A DNA stretch of 64,000 nt, from positions 2,177,018-2,241,017 of the forward strand of contig NW_006497557.1 of assembly GCF_000471905.2 (NCBI RefSeq), given 5' to 3'. Numbering within the stretch: position 1 is the first letter of the stretch; each line of letters opens with the position of its first letter. This document shows positions 45,458 to 56,850 of the stretch, piece after piece. The translations under genes and the position numbers were made by a program. The notes below the pieces were generated by a model. That model had not been told where the DNA came from. It made no database searches and was given only the letters and a program-made list of their open reading frames with translations. The stretch comes from Amborella trichopoda. Lineage: Eukaryota > Streptophyta > Magnoliopsida > Amborellales > Amborellaceae.

Positions 45458-46485
45458 TGGTTAGGTGCTTCGATCTCGCCCTCCATGTTGGGTTGACCTA
45501 GTTGCATGGTTTCATGTTTGAGATACCTCCGGGACCTGAGATCGCTCTCTCAAGAAATATGTAAGGAGGACGGGGGCAGGAATACCAATTGGTGAGAGAG
45601 GAATTTGATCGTGAGGTGGGACTTACATCACGTGGGCCTGTGACACACTCGGGCTAGCTCACATAGGAACCCTCTTAGATCACGTGGAATACCCCTCCTA
45701 GCCTGTGGTCAATTTGGAATCGCCTTCGTTGACCTATGTCTTCTTACCTGCAAGCACACTCACACATTAGAGTACAGACAAGTGGGTCTGAGGACCCCAT
45801 CTTATCATAGGGTGAGCGCACACGTGCCTGTGTACTCAAAGGAAAATAGAAAATAACATAGAAGATTCAATGTCAAGTCGACAGCCTCACGGTGTCTGCT
45901 TGACAAGGGACTCTTAGTACATATTTTACAGTAAAGAGAAAGAAAAGGGGTGAGATAGAAAGAGTGAGAGACAAAAGAAAGAGAGAAGAAAAGAAGAAAG
46001 AAATAAGAATTTGAATGCTAGTTTTCTTTTTACCTAGTACTTTAAAGAAAAGAAAGAGAAAGAAACTGAAGGCTGGTGAGAGGAGAAAGGAGGAAGTGGG
46101 CGTACTCGGTAGTATGTACTGTCGTGCAAGATAGAGAAGAAAGAGAGAGAGAAGTGTCACACCCGGCAGTGTGTGCTGTCACGTGTGATAGGAAGGGGGA
46201 GAGAAGAAAGGTCACACTCGACAGTGCTCACTGTCATGCGAGACAGAGAGAAGGGAGAAGAGAGAGAGGGTCACGCTCGGTAGTGCTCACTACTATGCGA
46301 GAAAGAAAAGAGAAAAGAGAGAGAGGGTAGCGCTCAGCAGTATTCACTGCCATGCGAGATAGGGAGAAGAGAAAAAAGAGAGAGGGTCGCGCTCGATAGT
46401 GTTCACTACTGTGCATGACAGAAGAGAGGAAGAAGAGAGAGAAGGCCATGCTCGAAGGCCATAATACTCGAAGAAGGAATTGCCA
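45458..46485 (-). mobile_element. Inserted family-L LTR fragment (U5 end), minus strand
   Basis: The minus-strand LTR end CCTAACCA lies at 45458. Inward sequence matches the last 350 bp of the LTR at 10953-11330 (GATCTAAGAGGG-type and CCTCACGATCAAATTCCTC-type blocks). CT-rich sequence and a hairpin array (46075-46470) follow, then it stops without R or U3. It splits the gag of copy 2, so it arrived later or by recombination. Confidence 0.7.
46075..46470 (-). repeat. U5 array of short inverted repeats, CTCG..CGAG type
   Basis: Six full units plus a partial one, period about 60 bp, with purine-rich spacers on the plus strand. Unit 3 (near 46216) has CTCG-ACAGTG-CT-CACTGT-CATG-CGAG and unit 4 (near 46275) CTCG-GTAGTG-CT-CACTAC-TATG-CGAG; both stems are perfect although two base pairs differ. 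Units 1, 2, 5 and 6 pair less well. Confidence 0.8.
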
Positions 46486-46672
46486 CCCCAAACCTGACAA
46501 GAGAACTTATGTTCCTACCTCCAGGGACCGAGAACCTCTGGTGTGCATATCACCGGATATGAGGCCATGACATCAACGAGTGCACTGGCTTCCATAAGCT
46601 CTTAGCTGAAAAGATGCAGCAATGCCAGGAAGTTCAAGGTGACCTGGCAAGACACCCTCGAGTCCCTCTCCC
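46460..46672 (+). pseudogene. Gag zinc-knuckle segment, copy 2 (displaced)
   Basis: This encodes EEGIATPNLTRELMFLPPGT, then LWCAYHRIXGHDINECTGF (X marks a stop near 46560) and KLLAEKMQQCQEVQ. It matches the second knuckle of copy 1 near 31690-31870. It joins antisense-gene sequence near 46672, with the rest of gag and all of pol missing. Confidence 0.65.
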
Positions 46673-49600
46673 GCCCGCAACATCTCGAAGAAGACGCCCG
46701 GCATTCCATTGAAAGTGAGCCTCGGCAGCATGGCAGGAGCAACCACAGTAGGAGAGCTCCCGATTGTAGCCAAAACCTCAGGCTCCCTGAATTCAGAAGC
46801 AACCTCATGACCCTCTGGCACCTCGAAAATAGCTTCCTCACTCTGGCCCCCGATCATGACCGTGTCAGGTTCGATCCTTTCATGGTCAGACACCATCGCC
46901 TCGATTTCTGCAAGCTCAGCAACCGCAGCCGGCGTGAGGTCGGCTTCCTCGCCTGGTGCTGCGACCTCAATATCATGATGCCCCATAACAGATTCATCCT
47001 CTAAGGCGACGACCACTCCCCATGGCCCCTCTTCTCAGACCATCCCCACCTCGGGAGGTTCGACACCTTCTCCCTCTCTTTCCTCGCCCTTGTATTTCGA
47101 GGCGATCATTTTAACAGCACTCTTCCCCATGGTACCTGCCTCCTCTATGATTACGGGTGCCACCCCCAGACCCTCCAAGCCTAGTTCCTCAAAGCATCCT
47201 ACTTACGTGCTCCCCGCAGATGCACTGCTCAAGGCAACCACCTCTTGCTACTCAGATGGCCCTTCTTCAATTCTTGGGGACCCGGTCTCTTCTATTAACA
47301 CGAGGTCTATTAAGATGTCCCTTTCCTCAGTAAGCTTGACAATTGGCCCCACCCCAAGGGCCCTTTCCACCTCCACCGCCTCGCCAGTAGCACTCCCACC
47401 ATCCTCATCTACCACCATTGGGACCGAGCCGTCCACATCAGCCTCAAGTGTCGCTTCCTGATCTGAAGCAACTTCAATCGGGGCAGTAGCATCTGAAGCA
47501 TTAGATCAAGTTTCCAAGGAGCCAGGAGAAGATTCGGGTGAAGGAGAAGGTGAGGCCACAAGAGCAGAAAGTGACAGGGAGATGTAAGGAGACACACAGC
47601 CCTCTGAAGAAGCCTAGAGTGAAGATCCATCTTCTGACTCACGAGTCATTGGGACCCTACGCTTTTTGAGCACCGAAGACTTAATTCCCTTCTTGGTTGG
47701 GGCACAAGGATTCGCTCGAGCATCCTACTTTTCCTTCTCCCCCTTTGCTGGCTTGGACTCAGCAGCCTGCCCTTCCTTCTTCCCCTTCACCGGCTCAAGC
47801 GCAGCAACCGACTTTCTCTTCTTCCCTTGTGCCAGCTCGGGTACAGAAGCCGGCTTTCTCTTCTTCCCTTTCGCTTGCTTAGGTGCACCACCCTTCGATG
47901 TCCTAGACTTGGAGGAACTAGGGGCTAGCTTACTATGAGAGCCTCTCTCTATCTGTTCATTGGATTCTCGGACCGAACGACTTTCATACCCTGGGACTTT
48001 ACGGCCTTCTTTCCATTTGACGATAGTAGAGAGTTGGTAAAAAATACTCTCTGAGCCCTCCTCCATAGAGAGAAATCGTGGCAAATACTTGTCCACGGTA
48101 ATTCGGCGAGGCCGCCTGAGTATGCGCCAGTCATAAGGGAAGCCCACGGTAAAGATTTCACCTAAGGGAAGGGTCTTCACCAGTTTTAGCTGCTTAGTAT
48201 CTTGGCTTCAGTGGTTATCCTCCCCTTTCCAGGGGTGGTCCGTGTCCTAGTACCCCTTATTGCAATTCTCCACCAATTCTCGTGAACCTTGGTCTCCCGT
48301 GCTGTTCTGTCGAAATGGGGCAGCACATACTTATTGGCTAGGATGGCCTCCAAGCATGTCGCCTAAGCAGTACCAACGTGCCTTAGATGCCAAATCTCCT
48401 TGCGGGTCCCCAACTCGTCTGTCTTTTAATGGGCAGCCTTACTATGTCATTCTCGAAGAACACCGAGAACGAACAACCCTGATCCAGCTCATGCTGTCGG
48501 GTGAACTGATGAGGAAAATAGCCCTCAAGATTCGCACCATGGATAGTGCGATAGGCAAGAATGCTGCCTCTAACACTCAACATATACATCAATTCTTTTA
48601 GGTTGGTGAGGTCACCATCCAAGTGGTGGCATAGGTCGTTGACGTATGCGCGGTCTGTGAGGCTTCCAAATGGAAATACCACCTGGGTCATATGGAGGTG
48701 ATCGTTGAAAAACAGGCTGTGCGCATCGCTCGACGGATGAAAAACTGTGTTCTGACCGGCAATCTTCAGCAAAAATGGACACATGCTATCCTCCAGCTTT
48801 TTGGTTCTACAGTATGTATCCTGAAAGTATGCTCCAAGCCAGCCATACACGTAATGAACCACGAAAGTGATCTTGAAATCTCCTAGGAAGGCCTCACCAT
48901 CATCTATGTCGTTCCCTCCTTCCTTCCCTTGTCTCCCGTTGGAGATGGCCCCTAGGCCATGATACATGTTGCACAGTACAGGCTATGTGAGTGCGTATTC
49001 TCTCCCCTGTGCCATGTCGCAAGCCACATAAAGGGTGTCAGGATGAATGTCGTCTGACCCCCCAAGGAGAGCAAATTTACAAAGAAAGAGTGTCAAGTAA
49101 GCTGCAGGAAGATGTGCTCATTCTTCCTCCACAGCTCGAAAACTTCCGGGGTTTCCTTCTCCCCCTTCTTTGGCGATGGGCCACCCTCATTTACACAGCT
49201 GCCACAGAAGAATTTTACCCGTTTGGCAAAGGAAACTCGCCCCTTTTTTAGCTCATCATAGAGCCACTGATAGAATTCGTACAATTCACGAAGCCCGGCT
49301 GGCGGGGCTTCGTTACCCACTTTCCCCCCTCAAAAAATGACTGAGTTTGGGGGAATAAACTCGTCATACATGGTGTCGAGGAGCAGAAGCCCACCAACGA
49401 AGTGCAGGTCCATCAACAAAATCCCTGCCTCTCCGTGACCAAGCAGTCATATGTTGCTAGCATGGCTTCAAGTCTCCAATAACACTTTTACCATGTTTTA
49501 ACAATGGTCGTAATAGCCCACCAAGCATTGGAGGGCAGCCAACAAAGAAGCCAGCTTCAAAATATCCTTGAAGCCCCGCAGCACTTTCAAGGTCCAGAAG

Positions 49601-49830
49601 GAATAGCCCTTTAGGTACTGGTGCTCCCCTTGCACCCACAAATAGGAGGAGGACCATCTCATGCCCGGGGCTTCCACCATTCGCTTGCCTAGAGTCGGCA
49701 GGTTCGCGTTAGATGCTACGTTTCGATGTAGGCAATGCAAAAGGCCTACCCCTTCCTCTATGCTCACTTTCCCATCATTATCTTCCCTCGTCAACAACTG
49801 GATGGGGGCGCTCACAAAGATGATGCTCAA
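46573..49830 (-). pseudogene. Antisense PMD-like gene, copy 2
   Basis: Homologue of 34903-38517. On the minus strand: 49498-49830 (SIEEGVGLLHCLHRNV, VQGEHQYLKGYSFWTLKVLR); 49093-49320 (APPAGLRELYEFYQWLYDEL); the main domain at 48383-48967 (VVHYVYGWLGAYFQDTY, AHSLFFNDHLHMTQVVFPFG, ELMYMLSVRGSILAYRTIHG, YFPHQFTRQHELDQGCSFSV); then 47725-48180 with TVDKYLPRFL and a lysine-rich repeat KGKKRKPA, KGKKRKSV, KGKKEG that may act in nuclear import; then acidic segments (46573-47016). The coiled-coil end is missing. Segments are linked by frameshifts. The product, if made, is of unknown function; the PMD match is by eye. Confidence 0.65.
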
Positions 49831-50849
49831 AGGCCACCTGGGTTCACAAAAGACTCAAGTAAGCCAGATCGACTCACCTCTCACCAAACGTTTGCCGATG
49901 AATGCATCAGTACTGATCTCCCCTTCTCATTGGCCATCAGAACAAAAGCAAAAGAGCGCTAGACGGTCTCGAAGAAACTGCAGTCACCTGAGCAGGACTA
50001 TCATCGTCTTCCCACTAGGACGCTATCGCCGCCTCGTTGAACAAGGGAATGGCTACGCCTTCTGCCACTAGGAGGGAATCGTCATCTCACGATCAATCAA
50101 GGACCATCAATGTCACGCCAACCAAGGCGCATTAATGTCTCACTGTAGCCATCGACACGCGCCACACATGCAGCCCTTCAAATCTAGACACATCGCCTGA
50201 CACTTACTGCGTGGCCTGTCACCGTGCGTGCGGAGGGTGACCGATCGCCGTCCCACGATTCCTAACCTCCTCGACCTTTATGGTCTCCCAAACCTTCGGT
50301 TTCCCATCGGTGCTTTCTTCTGCTCTCCGGGAATCTACTCCCATCCACAGGGAAAACCCTCTCCTACCTTCTGCTTGTTATTAGAGTTGGTAAAAACCAC
50401 CTAAAATTCCTGAAAACTTCCTTGTGAGCCTGCGGATTGCCCTTCTCCTCGGTTGCCCACTTCAACAATCCATCGAAATTTTGCTAAAATTCTGGTGAAC
50501 TCAATACAGCCCCTTCTCCTTCTCCTCCGACAACCAGAGAGCTGAAAAAGCCCTCTGAGCTCTTTGTGACCTCCCCCTCAGCAGTAGAATGACCGGAGAA
50601 GCACTTGAACACCGGCAGGGCACCTCTGCAAATTCTGTCAAGGCCCTGAGAGATCCTCTTCCTTGCTCAAAAATCTTCTATGCTGGTTGAAAATTGTTCA
50701 TAAGCATGCTGCAAAGCTTCACACCTTTTGAAGTTCACCAGAACTATCCCTAAGGACCATTCTCTGCAAGTTCTAGCCAGGAAGTGCTTACCGAAAAACC
50801 CTCGCCAGGAGCATTGGCTCTCTCTCTTTCTCATAAAAAAAAATCCCTT

Positions 50850-50905
50850 CTACTATTTTACCCTTCGGTAAAACAGTAATGTACGGTTGCTCCCCCCTTT
50901 TTATA
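50850..50905 (-). promoter_or_regulatory. Antisense-gene core promoter, copy 2
   Basis: The minus strand has GGGTATAAAAAGGGGGGAGC (TATAAAAA 50905-50898), then CATTACTGTTTTACCGAAGG about 20 bp further. This is the best-preserved TATA of the minus-oriented copies. A 5' leader of about 1.1 kb separates it from the first coding segment near 49830. Confidence 0.65.
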
Positions 50906-51384
50906 CCCCTCAGTACCAAAGACTGTCCCCGTACAAACTCAAAATGATGCTCTAGTCCCCAGCTCTTCATGGTGATAAGTCCGGGCGGGGGCAGCCTAGC
51001 CCGAGACTCGAAGCAACATCGTCGCGCGCCTTGTCAAGACTTCGTCCATGGGATTAGTGCCACACACTTTGTTCAGAAGGTGGTCTCCGCACATCTCATC
51101 TAGGGACGACCACCGAATGCTTCCTCAGAAGGCTATTGATGCACGCCCCGTTAATGAGTTACCACCCTACATCTGGCTAAGGGCTACTACTGCGCGCTTC
51201 ACCAAGGGACCTGATGCCATCATCTGAGTCTAATGTTGCACTTAGCGTCGTCATACGCAGGCCCTGGGTCTCCCCTCCCGACCATCGTCCCATATCCTCA
51301 AAAAGCTCATTCCCTCCAGCACAACCTCGCCCCTCAGCGAGCCCAGTTTCTGGTAATGGCTCTATTCCCTCCATCTTTATGGTT

Positions 51385-52690
51385 CATGCTGCATGACCTT
51401 AAACTGCATTGTCATGGTCCATGCAGCATGACCTTAAACTGCATCTCCATGGCATGACCTAAACTGCATCGCCATGGTCTATGCTACATGACCTTAGACT
51501 GCATCGCCATGGTCTGCGTTGCATGAGCTTAAATTGTGTCGACATGGTTCGTGCTGCATGACCTAAAACTACATCGCTATGGTCCACACTGCATGACTTT
51601 AAACTTCATCACTGTAGTCCGCGCTGCATGACCTTAAACTACATCGCTATGGTCCACGCTGCATGACCTTAAACTGCATCATTGTGGTCCGTGCTGCATG
51701 ACCTTAAACTGCATTGCCATGGTCCATGCAGCATGACCTTAAACTGCATTGCCATGGTCCGCACTGCATGACCTTAAACTGCATCGCCCTAGTCCTTTAC
51801 TCATGACTCAAAACTATATGACCATGGTCCAAACTATATGACCTTAAACTATGATGGAGGTCTAGTTGCACGACCTCAAACTGCAAAGTCCTTGTCACAT
51901 GACTTTAAAATTATGACCATGGTTCAGCTGTGTGACCTTAAACCATAGTGCATGTCCTAACCACAGGACGTTTAAAGTCTTAGCACCACTGTCCAAACTA
52001 TATGACCCTAAACTATAGCAGAGGTCTAGTTGGACGACCACAAACTGCATGGTCCTAGCCGTATGACTTTAAACTGCATAGCCATGGTCCAAGCTACAAG
52101 ACCCTAAAACTGTAACATGCAGCATGCCGAATGGTCTATACGCATAACTCCAACTGAAACCCCAGCGGATTTCGTTGGGGGGGGGTTAGAGACATCCTTC
52201 CTTCAACCCATGGGGGGGGGGGGGTGGTTCATTCACACCCTGGCCTCTCGAAGTTCCATGCAGACCGATATTCATTATCCCCATGGAGTCACATGGGCCC
52301 TCCTGATCCCCAGGGAAGCCTTTCCCCTTAACTACTCCTCGTAGGGTCACCACCTCCATCTACATCTCTTCACATGTGGATGGCCTTAACTATCTTTATC
52401 CCTAGGGAGTCAAATTGCTATCCACTTACCTACCCCCATGCAACCCTGCTGACATGGCGACTCGCACACGGTCCATGCTGCATGACCTTAAACTGAATGA
52501 CCACAGTCCAAACTATATGACCATAAACTGTTGCAGAGGTATAATCGCATGACCTTAAACTGCACTGTCCTAGTTGCATGACTTTAAACTATGTAACCAC
52601 AGTCCAAACTATATGACCATAAACCGTAGTGCATGTCCTGGCCACATAACATTAAACTGCTTCACCCAAGTCCAGGAGGCATGACCTTAA
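51385..52690. repeat. 35-bp tandem array, GCATGACCTTAAACTGCA unit
   Basis: Units resemble GCTGCATGACCTTAAACTGC followed by ATCGCCATGGTCC. About 12 are regular up to 51800, then more diverged ones continue to 52120 and 52470-52690. The gap (52120-52460) contains G-runs and unique sequence homologous to the complement of 5233-5480. The block lies between the antisense promoter and the 3' LTR. Confidence 0.85.
52177..52224 (+). repeat. G homopolymer runs
   Basis: G9 at 52177-52185 and about G13 at 52212-52224. They could form G-quadruplexes with neighbouring G tracts, or be sites of sequencing error. Confidence 0.85.
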
Positions 52691-52714
52691 AGATGCCTCA
52701 TGTGCTCTCACACA

Positions 52715-53010
52715 TCCCTTTTTGCATGCATCGCCACGCACATCTTCCCTAATCGGCCCATTGGTGCGTGCATACCCTCTTCTTCTTCTCTCCAATGAGC
52801 CTACCTAGGCTCACACTCCCTTTACGTGCATCACCACGCACGTCTTCCCTAGCCAGCTCATGCGTGTGCGAGGGCCACCTACACCACTTCTATTGCCTCT
52901 CTAATGAGTCTACGTGCGCACACACACCCTTTAAGTATGTTACCATGCACATCTTCCCTAGCCTGCCCATTCATGTGTGCGAGCCACCTTCACCATCTTT
53001 CATTTTATTC
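52715..53010. repeat. Three units of about 106 bp
   Basis: Units begin CCCTTTTTGCATGCATCGCC (52715), CCCTTTACGTGCATCACC (52819) and CCCTTTAAGTATGTTACC (52927), each followed by CACGCACRTCTTCCCTA and a variable tail. Confidence 0.65.
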
Positions 53011-53619
53011 CCGAAAGTCTTACCCATGCTCACCAAATGGCGAGACATCTCGTTGTCAGCTAATGGGTCACCACTTTTCACCTTCCATTCAATGAACTCT
53101 CTACAGGCAACTTCATGCCACGTTCCCAAGTGAGTCAATGTCACCCTCAAACTCACTCTATGTCCTCTACAGACTGCCATTCCTTACCACTACGGTCCAA
53201 CTGTATGACCCAAAAACTATAGTGCACGTCCTAGCCTCATGACGTTAAAAGGCTTTGTATAGCTCTTGAAGGCACGACCCTAAAACATGCCTTCTCTCAA
53301 AAATGGGCATGGTGTACACCTGGACAAGGGAACGCCATGAGTAAAAATGACGGACAGGCATGGTCATGAAAGCATGAGTAAGAGAGTTCTGTAGAAAAAT
53401 AAACCCAGGCATGGTGAAAACCTTAAAACGGCACCGTGAGCAAAAATGGATGAAAAGGGTGGACATGGCCACAAAGTCATGGGTAAAAGAGCCCAAAAAT
53501 AATGGAAGTTGGTGAAAATCATCTTCATGGCGCCACTTCCCCTGTTCAAGTGAAGAATTGTGAAAGGGTGCTTGGACTGAGAAAGCAGGTTGACGCACTT
53601 CCACTGTCTCAATCGACAC

Positions 53620-53765
53620 CCCAGTTTCCACGGCTCATCAAGGAGTGAGAGCCTCACAAGCTCTCCCCAGTTTTAATGACTCGTCAGGGAGTGAGAGCTT
53701 CTCAAGATCTCCCCAGTTTCAATGGCTTGTCAGGGAGTGAGAGCCTCATAAGATCTCCCAAGTTC
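53620..53765. repeat. 46-bp repeat, three units
   Basis: Units carry CCCCAGTTTYAATGRCTCGT followed by CAGGGAGTGAGAGCCTCA and AAGATCT. They lie in the 3' non-coding region of copy 2. Confidence 0.8.
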
Positions 53766-53779
53766 CGTAAAAACAAGAG

Positions 53780-54420
53780 TCCTTGAGGTTGAGGACGATT
53801 ATGAAAAGATCCCTCAAGAAATGCTAAGGGCCATTACGAAGGCAAGAGACTGATAAGGCCGGGGTTGCCACAGGATTCAGGGTACGTCTTGCCAAAGCCC
53901 TCTTGCCAGCAGGGGACCAGACTTTTAGGCAGGCCAAAAGCCCCCGAATGGACTCCGTTAGATGGGACCCACATGGATGCCTTGCACATTAAAGGCAGTG
54001 CCGACCAAAGGTTCGTAGCATTTGGCCTTTAAAAAAGGCCTGGTTCTGTACGTGGAGGTCATGAAAAAGGTCTCATGCTCCAAAATCATAGAGAGTCCTT
54101 AATGAGATCCCTCCAGAAATGTTAAGGGCTATTACGACGGCAAGGGACTGACAAGGCCAGGGTTTCCACTGAATTCAGGGTATGTCTCACTAAAGCCCTC
54201 TAACCAGCAGGGGACAAGACTTTCGAGCAGGCAAGAAGCCCCCGACAGGAATCCACTAGATAGGACGCATAGGGATACCCTACTCATCAAAGGCAAACCT
54301 GGTGTAAAAGAAGTGCCGACTAGAGGTTTGTAGCATTTGGCCCGATTCTGTATGAGGAGGTCCAGACAAAGGCCTCATGCTCCAAAACCACAGATAGTCT
54401 CTTGAGGGTGTGGACTCTAC
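53780..54420. repeat. Tandem duplication of about 310 bp
   Basis: Two units, about 53782-54092 and 54093-54397, plus the start of a third share in order GATCCCTC-AGAAATG, GGCAAG-GACTGA-AAGGCC, ATTCAGGGTA, CCAGCAGGGGAC and TAGCATTTGGCC. The region at 1020-1360 (plus) is a single related unit. Confidence 0.75.
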
Positions 54421-54477
54421 GACCATCCCTCAAACTTCTTGAATGATTGCCCCTCTTGATTCTCTCAAAGCACAACA

Positions 54478-54489
54478 CTTGGAGGGGCA
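54478..54489 (+). other. Polypurine tract, copy 2
   Basis: CTTGGAGGGGCA lies directly before TGCTATTGCAAGG, which corresponds to the LTR start TGTTTGAATGC in other copies. Confidence 0.5.
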
Positions 54490-55425
54490 TGCTATTGCAA
54501 GGTATTTTTCATCAGCATGAGGCCTCTGCTCAATAAAGGCCTAGCAAGTAGTAGAAATTTCAACAATCTTAGAATAGCAATAGAACTGGCCAAGATCTTC
54601 ATGAGGTCTCTTAAAAGTCTCCTGCTAAGCTTTGTCGTATTCCGACATGTCTAAGGCAGTGCAGACTAAGAAACGGTTCCAGCAGAATCAACCTCAAGCA
54701 CCTTGAAACAGACCCCTATAACTAGATCTGCATTTTCAACATCTCAAATTGCTTTGGGACCACCACCATTGGATCCGACATTGTGGAAAACCACCAGGGG
54801 TCAAGTTTCTGCCGAAACAGACAGTCCAAGAAGATGTTATAAGTGAAAGATTGAAACAGGAGGAGCCACAGGCTATTCCCATGCGGCCACCCTGCAACAC
54901 CACCATTAAAGGGACAGTCACGACCAGCGACTTTCAATCTTCATATCTCGCCCGTCCCACATTGGATCGCGCTCAAATTTGGTGAGTATGTTCGTCTAGT
55001 TAGGATGAGCGATTCAATATGTGGCATGCTCCGTGACGACACCCGAGCTCGAAGAAAAGCAAGAGAGAAGTTTTTGATCCATGAAGAAAGTGTAAGGAAT
55101 TCAACAGCACCGTGCCTCGCTCAAGCGGCCAAATCATGCTGCTCGCAATCCCTATCGACGTGAGGCCAATTCCATTACGGGCATAAGGTCTTGGGCCAAC
55201 TCTGACCCCGTACATGAAGAAAGATCGAATTCTACACATGAAGCTGACGAACAAACTGTAAATTCTGTCGCTGAAATTTATGATTCCAGCCAAAATTTCA
55301 AACTTGCAAAATCTTCTTTCGGCCACGAAATCGAGCTGCGTTGGGTGCCCCATGATCATAGCGGCATGCTTAGTGTGATTCAAAGAAGAAAACACAGGAA
55401 AACATCAAGGAATGAACACACTAGT
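54490..55425 (+). mobile_element. Family-L 3' LTR, U3 part only
   Basis: It begins TGCTATTG at 54490 and matches U3 at 26050-27010 and the complement of 13050-13980, including CATTGGATCCGACA and GATCGCGCTCAAATTTGG blocks. It stops near 55425, before the TATA box, where minus-strand copy 4 begins. It closes the tandem structure that starts at 26038. Confidence 0.75.
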
Positions 55426-56850
55426 CCTTAACGTGGCGTGCGGTAATAGCCTCCTAACGAAGCGTTCAGTGGTAGTCCCTGGATGAGACGCACGACGAAA
55501 ACCTTGTGAACAAAATGCTCGGTGCTAGTCCCCTGGACAAAGTCTTGACGAGGTGCACGGTGATGCTGCTTTGGGTCTCGGGCTTGGCGGCCCTGGCTTG
55601 GCCTTATTGCCATCAAGAGCTGGGGAGTGGAGAGTCATTATAAGTTTGCTGGGGGCAGTCTTTAGTACTGCAGAGTATAAAAGGGGGAGAAACCTCACAT
55701 TACTATTTTACCAAAAGGTAAAGCAGTAGAAGGTTAGAGAGAGAGTCAAAGTTCCTGGTGTGGGTTTTCTAGTGAGCATGTCTCCACCAAAACTTGTAGA
55801 GAAAGGTCCTTAGGGACTTTTCTGACGAACTTCAAGAGGTGTGAAGCTTCACAGTGTGCTCGTGAATAGTTTTTGGCTAGCATCGAAGCTTTCTGAGCAA
55901 GGAAGAGGATCTGTCAGGACCTTGGCAGAATTTACAAAGGTGTCCTGCCAGAGTTCGAGAGCTTTTCTAATCGTTCCGCTGATGAAGCACGAAGGTCGCA
56001 GGGAGCTCAGAGGGCTTTGTCAGCTCTCTGGTTGTTGGAGGAGAAGGAGAAGGAGCTGCATTGAGTTCATCGAAATTTTATCAGAATTTCGGTGAGCTTT
56101 GGTGGATTGCTGAAGTGGGAAACCAGGGAGAAGGGCAATCTGCAAGGTCACAGGGAAGCTTTCGAGGATTTTTTATGGTTTTCGCCTACTCTGATAACAA
56201 GCAAAAGGTGGGAGAGGTTTTCCAGGTGTTTTTTGTGATATTTCCAGCCATCGAAAAAGGGGAAAAATAGGGTCAGACGGGAGGTTCCCGTTGAGTGGAA
56301 AGGTGTTTCTGACAAGGGGAAGCCATGCCGGTAGGGGAAAGAACAGGGTCAGCCCAAGGATCCTAGCGGTCGAAGGTGTGTTTTCGACGAAGTCTGAAGG
56401 ATAGCGGGGAAGGCGAAGGGTTGCAAGAAGGTGGACCATCGACATGGGTAGTAGTTGGGGTAACTGAAGAGGCATGGGAGTCAATGTCCCTCGGTAATTG
56501 GGAACAGCAAGAACTGAAGTACTTCAAAGTCGTGCATGACATTAAGTTACATGCGCCACTGCCTTCACGTGTCCCTAGGCCACGCACAGTGATTTCCATG
56601 CTTGGGGGTATGAGGCTCGCGGTGATAGTCCCGTGTGGCATTAGCCTGCCCATGGTGATGAAAAGACACAACATTGTGTTGCGCACGACAATGGCCTCGG
56701 ATGGTGATGCCTCTCGAGGGTCAAGAGTGATGGCAAACGGGGAGGCCTTGCCACCACAGTGTGTGGGAAGCAAAGTCATTCGACACAGCTGTGAAGTTCA
56801 TGTTGCTTTGTGGAAGGGCGTCCATTGTGAATAGGGTACGCCCTCCCTCA
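55426..56850 (+). mobile_element. Antisense 5' region of copy 4; coding part lost
   Basis: Homologous to the complement of 50120-51160 (copy 2): repeats (55430-55560), promoter (55676), then a leader with TGGTGTGGGTTTTC, GTGTGAAGCTTCACAGTG and GAGCAAGGAAGAGGATCTG blocks. Homology is lost around 56800. The 152-codon frame at 56376-56834 lies in this leader and shows no PMD motif, so it is not called as a gene. Confidence 0.6.
55676..55683 (+). promoter_or_regulatory. Antisense-gene TATA box, copy 4
   Basis: TATAAAAG followed by GGGGAGAAACC and then CATTACTATTTTACCAAAAG. This is the cleanest of the four versions of this promoter. Confidence 0.65.

Noticed and set aside
46075..46470. Regularly spaced palindromic repeats resembling a CRISPR array
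   Set aside because: Units are diverged, spacers are low-complexity purine tracts rather than unique sequence, and the context is a plant LTR.
52177..52224. G-quadruplex regulatory element
   Set aside because: Only two uninterrupted G runs of 9 and about 13, in repeat-rich 3' non-coding DNA and possibly of uncertain length; not enough to call a regulatory site.
56376..56834. 152-codon plus-strand frame
   Set aside because: It lies in the 5' leader of the antisense gene, and the matching sequence in copy 2 (complement of 50100-50350) is not open in the same way.
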